Shown here: positions 1 to 8,885 of the stretch, in pieces
Layout: every line of letters begins with the position of its first letter
Numbering within the stretch: the first letter of the stretch is position 1
Assembly (NCBI RefSeq): GCF_000236905.1
Contig: NC_016529.1
Location: 620,001 to 684,000, forward strand
DNA length: 64,000 nucleotides
Source: Tetrapisispora phaffii CBS 4417
Taxonomy: Eukaryota; Ascomycota; Saccharomycetes; Saccharomycetales; Saccharomycetaceae
Direction: 5' to 3'
The notes under the pieces: generated by a model
What the model was told of the DNA's origin: nothing
The model's database searches: none
What the model saw: the letters and a program-made list of their open reading frames with translations, nothing else
Translations under genes and position numbers: made by a program

Positions 1-940
1 CGTCATCAGATGGTAAGTAGTATGCAGAAGATATTAACTCATTTCTAATTTCATCTGGTCGAAAATCAGGACACATTTCCAAATTAGAAGTTAAATATTT
101 TATGAAAGAAGGCAATACTTCATACAAATGTTCAGCATCTTGTAATTTCATTTTAGCATTTCTATCAAGACAAAGAGAAAATAATTTTGAACTAACATAT
201 GATCTTTCGGACATCGTGCTATTCATGATTGTTGACAACTTTTGCAACTGCCAGAGTAGCTTTGGTTGATCATCTAGGTCACGATCAACACATGTGAGCG
301 GTTCTATTGATGTATGCAAATCATCTTTTAATGATTCTTCATTATGCACTTTGATACCAAATTTTGGAGCAACAAATTTTAAGCCGTTATACCATTCATT
401 ATCATAATTTAAATCTTTGAAATCAGGTTTTAGTAGAAGGTGTGGCAAGTATATAGAAATAAACATTGAAAATAAACCAAAATAACTTTCAATAATAGAA
501 TTATGTGGAAGGGGCATTACAACAGTTGGGTCGCTTAAAGACGTTTTTTCGACTTCATGTTTAACAATATTATAAGCAGGTAATTTCAAATTATTGGATA
601 TATCATTCTCTACTATTTCGGGATCTGAGACTTCATCACTACTGAGATCACCAGAATCGGTTTCAAATCTATTATCATACCCATAATTAGATACATTCAT
701 GACTTCTGAAAGATCACCAGCTTGGAAATTATTATCATTACTAATATTGACATGTTCAGAAGTTGTATATTTTTCATTTCCAACAGACTCTCCCATATTA
801 TTATCCGGAAGCTCATTAGAGAATATAAAATTAACAGCAGCCTCTAAATCTCCATTAACTCTATTTAAAGCATCAATAGCTACATCTTCTGGTATACCCA
901 TATCCACAATGGATTTAACTGAGTTCTTATTATCATTCAT
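1..940 (-). CDS. RUP1: Rup1-like UBA-domain protein (3' part outside window)
   Basis: Partial gene: about 313 codons are present and the reading frame is open to base 1. The ATG is at 938-940 on the minus strand. Residues about 8-40 form a UBA domain (MGIPEDVAIDALNRVNGDLE), which binds ubiquitin. Further on, the segment DPTVVMPLPHNSIIESYFGL and the stretch LKPDFKDLNY match S. cerevisiae Rup1 closely. Rup1 bridges the ubiquitin ligase Rsp5 and the deubiquitinase Ubp2 and so tunes Rsp5-dependent ubiquitination. Gene order agrees with this call: RUP1 and ARP8 lie close together on chromosome XV of S. cerevisiae, with SFL1 between them there and absent here. The protein should be about 650-700 aa, so half is missing at the window edge and not because of a break. 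Confidence 0.9.
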   Translation of the reverse strand, partial: MNDNKNSVKSIVDMGIPEDVAIDALNRVNGDLEAAVNFIFSNELPDNNMGESVGNEKYTTSEHVNISNDNNFQAGDLSEVMNVSNYGYDNRFETDSGDLSSDEVSDPEIVENDISNNLKLPAYNIVKHEVEKTSLSDPTVVMPLPHNSIIESYFGLFSMFISIYLPHLLLKPDFKDLNYDNEWYNGLKFVAPKFGIKVHNEESLKDDLHTSIEPLTCVDRDLDDQPKLLWQLQKLSTIMNSTMSERSYVSSKLFSLCLDRNAKMKLQDAEHLYEVLPSFIKYLTSNLEMCPDFRPDEIRNELISSAYYLPSDD

Positions 941-1473
941 AGTAGCTTAATGATATAGAGATGTTACGTAAAGTTTTCACAAGTAGTCTTCTTAACTGCA
1001 ATTGAGATCTTAGCTTAATTGTATTTTACAATTCTTGAAGAGGATGATAATATAGTCTTTAAAGATTTCAAGTGCTCTTAAATATAAACGTAACAAAAGT
1101 TATAACAATACCTTATGGGAATCATTTCATAAAAATGATAGTTTTTTTGATATTGATATTGTGAGCCCGAATTTAAGAATCTCAAGTATTGTCTTAAATG
1201 AAATGCCTTAAATGAAGCAAATAAGTTTATTAAACAATACATCAATCATGATAGATATACATGAGAATCGAACTTTCTCTGTAACACTGTTAATTAGATT
1301 ACTATTAAATTGTTTATAAGGTTTTCCCTACAAAAAAAGAATATAACAATTACTACATATATATATATATATATATGAATATTTATATTTATCTACTTCA
1401 GTAAATAAACTTAAGGGGGGTATTAGTTGAAAAGTTTATTTCTAAAAAGTCCTTTTATATTTTCTATACACAA
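941..1473. other. Intergenic, RUP1 upstream / ARP8 downstream
   Basis: Gene-free stretch of 533 bp. It holds an (AT)n run at about 1356-1376 and a TTAAGGGGGG tract near 1412. S. cerevisiae has SFL1 between these two genes; no SFL1 remnant was seen. A tRNA-like B-box resemblance near 1263-1275 has no tRNA around it. Confidence 0.6.
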
Positions 1474-4122
1474 TCAGTAAGGGAATAGACATTTGTATTG
1501 TAATATCCTGCTTCCTAACATATCCCAATCAGCATTTGTGACGTATAGCTCTTCAATTAATTTTAGTTGACCTAACACACTAGCACCTTTCCAGTTAAGT
1601 ACAGATGGATCCATATCAGCTGGTGGTGGTAAAACAGAAACTGGTAGTAAATGTTCATTTGCATTTTGAGATTCAAGATTATCTTTATATTTTTTCAATT
1701 CTGTTTTGATTAATTCTGCAATTCCTTTTTTTTGCTCTTCTTCACCTTCTTCTGGTCTGTTATTTGATTTATTTGCAGTATTGAAGTCTTTTACTTGCTT
1801 CACTAAGTTTCTGAAAAAACTTGGGAATTCTCTGGAACTCAATATTCTTGGTCTCCATATATTAATGCGATCCGTTAGGATAAAATCTAAAGATGGAATA
1901 CTAGAAGAGCCACCAACAACCATGATATTATTATAGAATTGTGTCATTTTAGAAGTATCCATAGTTACAACCGCATTAGTGATACTTTGAATAATTGCTT
2001 TATCTAGTGACGTATAATTTTTTTCATTTTCATTTTGATCATTGTTAATTAAGTCCATGTCGTCCAAATTCAGATTTGCATTTAGCAGTTTTGTAATCAC
2101 ATCTAAGTCATTATCATTCCCTGAATATGTATCGTTATCTAAACATTGAACTTGTGATAATGATCTCCAGTCATCTCTTTCTTCGGTATATAAATCAGTT
2201 GATGGTGGTAGTTGATCCTGTAATTTTTTATTTACTCTTCTCTTTTCATTTTCTTCAGCCATTATTCTAAAGATTTCTGGATAGAATAAACCTAATGGAG
2301 CATTGATCACTTCATCAAATACTTTAAATTCAAGTTTTTCAGCTTGGGCACCTGGTTTATTCTTAATGAAGTTATATAATTGGACAGTTATATTAGCATC
2401 TTCAAACGTAACAAATTGTTTCTTAAGATTTTCAATTTGCCTCCAACCATGGCTGGAATTTATATCTAGATCCTGATATGGAAATTCGTTTTGTAATAAA
2501 AGATGCAAAAATAGCTTTGTTATATCATCACCACCATAATCCAATGTGATCAAACTATGTTCGGATACGGTGCCTTCATCAATACATGCCACTCTAGTTT
2601 GAGTAGCCCCAATATTAACAATACAAGTTGCACCACCGATACCTGCACCATAGGATGCAGCTAATGATTCTTGCATAATTGCCACCGCTTGGAACTTCAT
2701 CTCTTTTAATAAAACACGGAACATTGTTTCTAAATGACTTTTTTCAAATATATCTGGAATAACCAAAATAATCTTATATTTCGAGTATTCACTAGGCTTT
2801 AAATTAAATCTATCTTGACTCAATGCATATTCAAATAAGTTAGAAATATCTCCAATAATTTCCGGCAAAGAGTTATAGTATGGAGAAGTGATATTGAAAG
2901 ATCCTCCTTTTACAAATGGATACCTTATAATAAAAGCATCCTTAGAGCATCTGCTTGCCTCTTCACCATAATATATTTTATCTGGGTTCGTAATCCATTC
3001 AACACGATTATATTCTGTCTTATCTTCAACCTTTTCTGGCTTACTTTGTATATTAAATGACCTTACTCTTTCATGACTATTGTTTTGAATCTTCCTTTTA
3101 TAATATCTCATTCTATCTCTAAAACTTTGTTGAATTTGATTCTTTTTCGTTTTAAAGTTATCTGATTCTTCTTTGCTCACAATTGTCTCTTCTACATTTT
3201 CAGAGTATAATGAATTTTTAGGAAAGGCAACACAATTTGGAATTACTAAAGGTGAATCATCTTTTGCAAAACCTATTTTCAAATATCTTGATCCGGGGTG
3301 TATCACAATTGTTGTTGTAGGGTCATCAAAAACAATATTATCTGGATTATTCTTAAGAATGGTTTCATCAATTAACGAAACATTACTTTCACTGTTAACA
3401 TTTTTTAAATCAGAGACTTCTGGAGTATTTGCAGTAGTGCCCGAAGTAGAATTGCTGTTATTCCCACTGTTGATATTAATAATATTGGTGTTATTTCTCA
3501 ATACTTTTCTTTCTCTCAATGCAAATATCTGGCTATTAGTTTTTAAGTAATCGGAAGAACAATTCTTTTGATTAACTAAAGGTATTGGACGAAACAGGCC
3601 TGTTGATTGAATGTTGTCATTCTCTTTCTTCTCAATTCCAGTCTTTTGAAGTTTTATAGCATAGGCAGCGGCAGCTCTTTGACGACCTAATCTTCTTCTT
3701 TCCAAAACAGAAGTAGACATTTTAGTGCTTACTGGTTTGTTACTGCCATTGGAAATATCCGATCTATTCGTCATTTCAGAATTAGGCTTCTCTGCATTTT
3801 TATCAGGACTGCTCTCATCTAATTTACGTTTTTTATCATCATGGAATGCATCTGATTTCCCAAAATCACCCGTTGGAGTACCAACGACACTGGATAGTTC
3901 AGATTGAGCAATCATAGAAGCATGATCATCATCTTCGTTGTCGTCGTCGTCGTCGTCGTCATCATCTTCGTCGTCATCGTCATCGTCATCGTCATCGACC
4001 TCATCATCCTTGCTATCGTCAACTCTGTTGGAACCATCAACATCAACTTTCAAATCATTGTTCGATGCTATTTCCTCTTTGGTAGCACCTTCTTTCTCAA
4101 TAGTTTTTGCTGCAATTGTCAT
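1474..4122 (-). CDS. ARP8: Actin-related protein 8, INO80 remodeller subunit
   Basis: 882 codons, against 881 in S. cerevisiae. The N-terminus is long, unstructured and very acidic (Asp/Glu tract at about residues 40-66), followed by a basic patch (TSVLERRRLGRQRAAAAYA). The actin fold begins around residue 270 (TTTIVIHPGSRYLKIGFAKD). Later actin-like blocks include ATCIVNIGATQTRVACIDEG and the phosphate-2-like MVVGGSSSIPSLDFIL. Arp8 is nuclear. With Arp4, actin and Arp5 it forms the DNA/nucleosome-contacting module of the INO80 complex. The acidic tract is encoded by GAC/GAT triplet repeats at about 3938-4000, a likely site of length variation. The ATG at 4120-4122 starts the whole conserved ORF. 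THI80 lies upstream in the same direction, as in S. cerevisiae after loss of LSC1. Confidence 0.96.
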   Translation of the reverse strand: MTIAAKTIEKEGATKEEIASNNDLKVDVDGSNRVDDSKDDEVDDDDDDDDDEDDDDDDDDDNEDDDHASMIAQSELSSVVGTPTGDFGKSDAFHDDKKRKLDESSPDKNAEKPNSEMTNRSDISNGSNKPVSTKMSTSVLERRRLGRQRAAAAYAIKLQKTGIEKKENDNIQSTGLFRPIPLVNQKNCSSDYLKTNSQIFALRERKVLRNNTNIININSGNNSNSTSGTTANTPEVSDLKNVNSESNVSLIDETILKNNPDNIVFDDPTTTIVIHPGSRYLKIGFAKDDSPLVIPNCVAFPKNSLYSENVEETIVSKEESDNFKTKKNQIQQSFRDRMRYYKRKIQNNSHERVRSFNIQSKPEKVEDKTEYNRVEWITNPDKIYYGEEASRCSKDAFIIRYPFVKGGSFNITSPYYNSLPEIIGDISNLFEYALSQDRFNLKPSEYSKYKIILVIPDIFEKSHLETMFRVLLKEMKFQAVAIMQESLAASYGAGIGGATCIVNIGATQTRVACIDEGTVSEHSLITLDYGGDDITKLFLHLLLQNEFPYQDLDINSSHGWRQIENLKKQFVTFEDANITVQLYNFIKNKPGAQAEKLEFKVFDEVINAPLGLFYPEIFRIMAEENEKRRVNKKLQDQLPPSTDLYTEERDDWRSLSQVQCLDNDTYSGNDNDLDVITKLLNANLNLDDMDLINNDQNENEKNYTSLDKAIIQSITNAVVTMDTSKMTQFYNNIMVVGGSSSIPSLDFILTDRINIWRPRILSSREFPSFFRNLVKQVKDFNTANKSNNRPEEGEEEQKKGIAELIKTELKKYKDNLESQNANEHLLPVSVLPPPADMDPSVLNWKGASVLGQLKLIEELYVTNADWDMLGSRILQYKCLFPY

Positions 4123-4681
4123 GATAACGAATTGTCAATAAGCTAAATATTATTTATGCTCACTGGAAAAGATCACTGTTTTTTTGAAACTAAATAAGCA
4201 AAGACTAACAGTTTGTCGCAATAAATTATCAGTACGTATAGATACAATATACAAATTATCCCTATAACTTTATACTATCTCATTATAAAAGTATTCATAT
4301 AGTGATATCTTCTCAAATGTTTTTTTTAGGTCCAGCATTTGAAACTTTTTAAAAAACCGACGACCGCGTGTCTCTTTATTAAGGTCATCGATTAAACAGT
4401 GTCACTAGTGAAACTAGTGATGGCTATGAAAGAAGTGAGTTATGTGGTGTTAAAACATAATACAAGTTCACATAGATTAGTTTATTAAGCTTTCAATCAG
4501 GGCTTAGTCTGATTGGCCAAGTTTGGACTGTTTGAAACCATATTCTGTGTCATAATGTCTTATTTATTCATGTATAACTAATTAATTCTATTTACTCCAA
4601 TTGTTGAACAACGAGTCAGAGATTTCACTTCTATAAAGTTACATGATGTTCATTGATATTGACTTTGAAGTGCAGTTATGT
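4123..4681. other. Intergenic, ARP8 promoter / THI80 3' side
   Basis: 559 bp without a gene. It contains a 7-bp inverted repeat TCACTAG/CTAGTGA (4402-4408 and 4414-4420) and a GC-richer patch CGACGACCGCGTGTC near 4358. LSC1 sits in this interval in S. cerevisiae; no trace was seen. A 79-codon plus-strand ORF here runs antisense into THI80 and looks spurious. Confidence 0.5.
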
Positions 4682-5641
4682 CTACAAATATTTACTGAGT
4701 TTTTTAAGATTGATTTCAATGTTAAAAACGAGATCATCCTTAGTGTGGATGTAACATCCATTAGACCCCGCAAATCTGTTGCTGCTACTGAGCTTGCCTG
4801 TAGGTATGCTTGTGTTCCAATTCAAGATATCCCATTTCAATCCCCTCGTCTCAATAATTTGTGCTGGCTGACCAATTGGTAATAATCCAACGTTTCCTAT
4901 ACAATCATTTTTGAATTCTTGTGAATATTTCAATAAAGTTGCACCTGATGGCAACAGTATAATCAGGTCAGTCGGAGTTAGGTAACTCAATTTAATGTAA
5001 CTGTCAGACTTCGATAGCACATAGAGTTGTGATATAGAATGCATGGTTTGGTCAAATCTACCATCAATACCACCTAATGCCAATACATTGATATTATGAA
5101 TTGTTTCCTTCTTCTTCTGAGCTTTCCTTTCTTTGTGTAATCGCAGAAGCCCATCCAACTCAGTAATGCCATAGTTATTTGCAATGCCGTTAGTTTCAGT
5201 GCTGAGAAGAGTTTTGAATGTTTGTGAATTAAAATGTAACGATATTAATTGAACACACTTCATAAAATCAGTTGAATATTGTGTACTTTGACGGATGATC
5301 ACTACATGGTTCTTAGAGTAGTACTCCTTAACGTTATCAGATAACGAATCCAAGTCACCAACAATATAGTCTGGCAAATGTTTCAACCTTAATTCCTCAT
5401 CATCTTCAAAAAAATCGTATAACCGATTAGCACCACCATCAGCACAAATTCGTATCTTGTACAAATCCCAGAGCTTCAAAAAAGCCTCACGTATAGCAAT
5501 CTCTTGGTTTAATATCAGTAAAACAGAATAATCATTATTATATTGCGTTATATAATCTTGAATATTGACAGTTCTATGTTTAATGGTATTCTCTAAAGTT
5601 ATTTCCACGTTATCATCATTTTCAATACATTGTTCAGTCAT
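4682..5641 (-). CDS. THI80: Thiamine pyrophosphokinase
   Basis: 319 codons, the usual yeast length. The enzyme transfers pyrophosphate from ATP to thiamine, giving thiamine diphosphate in the cytosol. Diagnostic TPK motifs are present in order: ICADGGANRLYDF (about 83-95), LPDYIVGDLDSL (about 107-118), QYSTDFMKCVQ (about 139-149), and ALGGIDGRFDQTMHSI (about 197-212), which carry the Asp residues binding Mg-ATP. The C-terminal beta-sandwich (thiamine-binding) half includes GLKWDILNW. The ATG at 5639-5641 begins the conserved frame. The gene is divergent from SPT3, with 552 bp between them. Confidence 0.95.
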   Translation of the reverse strand: MTEQCIENDDNVEITLENTIKHRTVNIQDYITQYNNDYSVLLILNQEIAIREAFLKLWDLYKIRICADGGANRLYDFFEDDEELRLKHLPDYIVGDLDSLSDNVKEYYSKNHVVIIRQSTQYSTDFMKCVQLISLHFNSQTFKTLLSTETNGIANNYGITELDGLLRLHKERKAQKKKETIHNINVLALGGIDGRFDQTMHSISQLYVLSKSDSYIKLSYLTPTDLIILLPSGATLLKYSQEFKNDCIGNVGLLPIGQPAQIIETRGLKWDILNWNTSIPTGKLSSSNRFAGSNGCYIHTKDDLVFNIEINLKKLSKYL

Positions 5642-6193
5642 GATCAGTAGAGCTTAAAGAAAGGTCCCTTTCAGCAAAGTCTTAGCAAATAATAGAGCAA
5701 CTAGTAACTGTACAATCAACCTTAATATTCTGTTGTGTTGTATATAGGACATAAATTACATTACTTCGACTACTAACTATCAAATAGATATAATAGTTCC
5801 CTTTTTAATAATCGAAAGGTAGCTTCTTAACCTTCTAATTATTATGCTCCTGGCGATAATGAAAAATCGATACCGCTATTAAAGATAAAAGAAAACAGAC
5901 TTAAAGTTAAAAAGATTATAAATGTAAAGCGATTAACAGGATTGTTATATATGGATTAGAGACATTACTGTGATCAGAGTATTTGATATCTTAATAAGAG
6001 CTGTTGGTAGTACTGTTTTCAACTTTGGACAAGGACTCTCAAACGAATAGCAATCTCAAGGTTTTGATTTCATACTATTTTAAACTGGTTCAATTTTTGT
6101 GTGAAATTAGCATTGCTTATTAAAAAACAATTGCAGGTTACTATTAATTTATTGAAGGGTTAACTACTCACTATCAGTACATAACTTTGAAAG
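5642..6193. promoter_or_regulatory. Divergent promoter region THI80 / SPT3
   Basis: 552 bp separating two divergent genes. No strong named factor site was recognised. The sequence is AT-rich, with several poly-A/T tracts typical of yeast promoters. Confidence 0.5.
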
Positions 6194-7159
6194 ATGGATC
6201 CAAAATATAAATACCGCATGGAGATTCAACAGATGATGTTTGTTTCTGGTGAGACTAACGACCCTCCTGTAGAGACTACATCGTTGATCGAGGATATAGT
6301 GAAAAGTCAAGTTATTGAGATTTTGTTACAAGCCACAAAGACTGCCCATAGTCGTAGTAGCAAAGTTGTTTTACCTGATGATGTTATTTTCTTGATGCGT
6401 CATGATAAGGCAAAGGTCAATAGATTAAGGACGTATTTATCTTGGAAAGACCTACGTAAAAATGCAAAGGATCAAGATGCAAGTGCTGCTGCAGGAGCTC
6501 CTGCAGTTGGAGGTGAAGAAGAAGCAAAAGCAGAGAAGGATGATAAAGATGGTATAGTCACGAAGGTTAAAAAATCTCAAATTAAATTACCATGGGAATT
6601 GCAGTTTATGTTTAACGAACAGGCACAGGACGATGAAAATGATATGGATGACGATGAGAGAGAGGCATCTATTATAACAATGAAACGTCTTAAGATGGCT
6701 GATGATAGAACGAGAAATATGACAAAAGAGGAGTACGTGCATTGGTCTGATTGCCGTCAAGCTAGTTTCACTTTCAGAAAAACGAAGAGATTCAAAGACT
6801 GGTCAGGTATAACACAGATTACAGATGGTAAACCACACGACGATGTTATGGATATTCTTGGGTTCTTGACATTTGAAATGGTCTGTTCATTGACAGAAGC
6901 AGCCTTGAAGATCAATAGACGTGAGCAATTAATACAAAGTCAAAAAAACAAGTCTCAAGTCAATCAAGATACAGCCTTTGAAACTACTGTTTTGAACAGG
7001 AAGAAAAGATTATTCGATGGACCCGATAACGTAGTACGCCCACTGAAAGCTAGGCATATAGAAGAAGCTTGGAGACAATTGCAATTACTTTCTCCAAAAC
7101 AAAAGGCATTAGGAACATTTAAGGGTAATAAGGTTACGAAGAGATCTGTATTTGTATAA
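6194..7159 (+). CDS. SPT3: SAGA subunit Spt3
   Basis: 321 codons, against 337 in S. cerevisiae. The N-terminal histone-fold (YKYRMEIQQMMFVSGETNDP, then ILLQATKTAHSRSSKVVLPDDVIFLMRHDKAKVNRL) corresponds to the TAF13-like half. The C-terminal half (DDVMDILGFLTFEMVCSLTEAALK) is the TAF11-like histone fold. Spt3 pairs its two folds intramolecularly and, within SAGA, helps deliver TBP to TATA-box promoters. The middle acidic linker (about 95-160) is variable. In S. cerevisiae SPT3 is YDR392W, beside SHE9; here it lies between THI80 and PNO1 of the sister YOR block. Confidence 0.95.
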   Translation: MDPKYKYRMEIQQMMFVSGETNDPPVETTSLIEDIVKSQVIEILLQATKTAHSRSSKVVLPDDVIFLMRHDKAKVNRLRTYLSWKDLRKNAKDQDASAAAGAPAVGGEEEAKAEKDDKDGIVTKVKKSQIKLPWELQFMFNEQAQDDENDMDDDEREASIITMKRLKMADDRTRNMTKEEYVHWSDCRQASFTFRKTKRFKDWSGITQITDGKPHDDVMDILGFLTFEMVCSLTEAALKINRREQLIQSQKNKSQVNQDTAFETTVLNRKKRLFDGPDNVVRPLKARHIEEAWRQLQLLSPKQKALGTFKGNKVTKRSVFV

Positions 7160-7382
7160 TTTATATGATGATATAAACGATGTGATTTATTTTCCTTCGA
7201 CTTTGTGGTATTAATGTACAATATATATGATTTATAGAAGAGATATATCAATTTAGTAGTATGGTTTATCAAACGAGATATATATTAAAAGTTATCGCGA
7301 TTTGTCATCATATCTTCTTTATATGCGTGTTTTATTTTGTTGTTATAATTTGTATTAATTTAATCTGCATACAATGAAATTA

Positions 7383-8186
7383 TTAATAACGTTCCTTTAA
7401 TCTTGAAGCAACTGTACGTAGATTACCGTAAACTTTACCTGGAGGAGAACCCAGAATTAAACTGACAACAGCTTCTCTCGCCATTCTAATATGTGTGAAA
7501 CCACCTAAAATATGGATCTTGGTGTCAGCCAAGACGATTCTGGTTCTTGTAGCATTTTCAATAGCAAACTTTGTCTTACCATCTTTACCGGCAATACGAC
7601 CAATAGCTCTTGATAAATGATCGCCATGTAAAGTTTTCACATCCTTAATTTCAAAAGTTTCAATATACAAGTCATCCAGTCTCAACAAAGCAATGGAATC
7701 GTCCAAGTCGAAGCCTAAAGTGAAAGCCTTGATGAAATCAGCACCTTTCTGTAGAGCACCAGGATCAGTAGTATGTTTTGGATGGGTCCTTAGTTCGACA
7801 GATTTGCTCTTCAGATTCATACGGACCTGCAACTTCAAATGGTCAACAAGAGGTGGGTATATCTTGCTCCAACTGTTCCTCAATGGGGTCATCCGATGAG
7901 GAGGTACAGGGACTTTTCTGCTCTCCAACTTGACCTTCGAGTCGGCAGTCTTGCTTGCGGCACTAAAACGAGGCTTCCCTTCTTCGTCGAGCACAACACC
8001 ACTGCTGGCTCCAGTCTTCTTAGTACTTCCAACGGCCTCTTCAGCATCTGCAGCACCGTCAGCCTCTGCTAACAACACATCATCGTCGTCGTCTTCAATA
8101 GTTTGTCTATTATCTAGTCCAATAATCCTACTCTGGACGCCGGCAACGCCGGCGTCGTTCTTCTTCAAAGCAGTTGGCGCAACCAT
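7383..8186 (-). CDS. PNO1: Pno1/Dim2, KH-domain 40S assembly factor
   Basis: 267 codons from the ATG at 8184-8186. The frame stays open upstream, but only to a TTG, and the family begins MVAPTALKK exactly at this ATG. The C-terminal two thirds carry two KH-like domains, with GRIAGKDGKTKFAIENATR holding the GxxG loop, and end SPPGKVYGNLRTVASRLKERY as in S. cerevisiae. Pno1 binds the 3' end of 18S pre-rRNA, recruits Dim1 and partners Nob1 during 20S pre-rRNA maturation, shuttling between nucleolus and cytoplasm. The N-terminus is acidic and poorly conserved. A GC-rich inverted repeat (8136-8156) falls inside it. The promoter has PAC and RRPE elements. Confidence 0.96.
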   Translation of the reverse strand: MVAPTALKKNDAGVAGVQSRIIGLDNRQTIEDDDDDVLLAEADGAADAEEAVGSTKKTGASSGVVLDEEGKPRFSAASKTADSKVKLESRKVPVPPHRMTPLRNSWSKIYPPLVDHLKLQVRMNLKSKSVELRTHPKHTTDPGALQKGADFIKAFTLGFDLDDSIALLRLDDLYIETFEIKDVKTLHGDHLSRAIGRIAGKDGKTKFAIENATRTRIVLADTKIHILGGFTHIRMAREAVVSLILGSPPGKVYGNLRTVASRLKERY

Positions 8187-8885
8187 CATAAAATCCTTGT
8201 CACTAGCACACCTGTCACAAACCTTCACGTATCCCAGACTTCCTTCTGCTTGCAACCCACACAGACTAGCACACCGTCCATTCTAATAAACAACAATCAC
8301 AATCCTTTTGTATGTGGCCTCAAACCTCATCGATTTCTTTCAAATTTTTGCGATGAGCTTTCAAAATTTTTCACTTTCGGCGACAGCGACCTTGGGACCT
8401 GGCAGCGACACAAATTGATGGGCGCAAGAACTTAGGATAACACATGGATAGGAGCCAGGATGCGGTATAAAGGGCACTCTAGCAGTTGTCACACCTTTAA
8501 AACAGCTGTTGGCGAACGGTGTACAGTGTGTTTTGGCGGTTCTGAGAGCGAACCAGTCGTGAGAAACATCGAACGTTGATCAGATGGGTGCTGTGACGTT
8601 ACCCGACTGTCCTGCCTTGTCTTTCTGTAATGTTGGAAACCTTCAATTCGACTTATCCTGATGTTCGAAGACTAGTCGACTCTCTTATTTATCCATTGGT
8701 TCAATGTCCATTGCAAGGGATTTGGACTGACCTGTAACCTCTTGTATTTCATGCATGCTCGTTTTGTTGTGATTAGTTCCATTGTGTTATATTGGTAAGA
8801 CACTATAAACATGGTTTTACTGGGTTCCTCTTTATATCAAAACTAGGTTATAACTCTACAGGCACTTGCAGATCAGGTTGTGGAA
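8187..8885. promoter_or_regulatory. Divergent promoter PNO1 / MDM32 with PAC, RRPE, Reb1
   Basis: About 700 bp. A PAC element GCGATGAGCT lies at 8350-8359, with an RRPE (AAAATTTTTCA, reverse of TGAAAAATTTT) at 8363-8373. These are the paired promoter signature of ribosome-biogenesis genes and fit PNO1, which starts 164 bp away. A Reb1 core TTACCCG is at 8599-8605. The stretch 8380-8620 is GC-richer than its surroundings. Confidence 0.8.

Noticed and set aside
3904..4146. Plus-strand Val/Ile-rich and Ser-rich ORFs opposite the ARP8 start
   Set aside because: They are antisense readings of the GAC/GAT repeat that encodes the acidic tract of ARP8.
8187..8255. 23-residue N-terminal extension of PNO1
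   Set aside because: It begins at a TTG, and the family starts MVAPTALKK at 8186.
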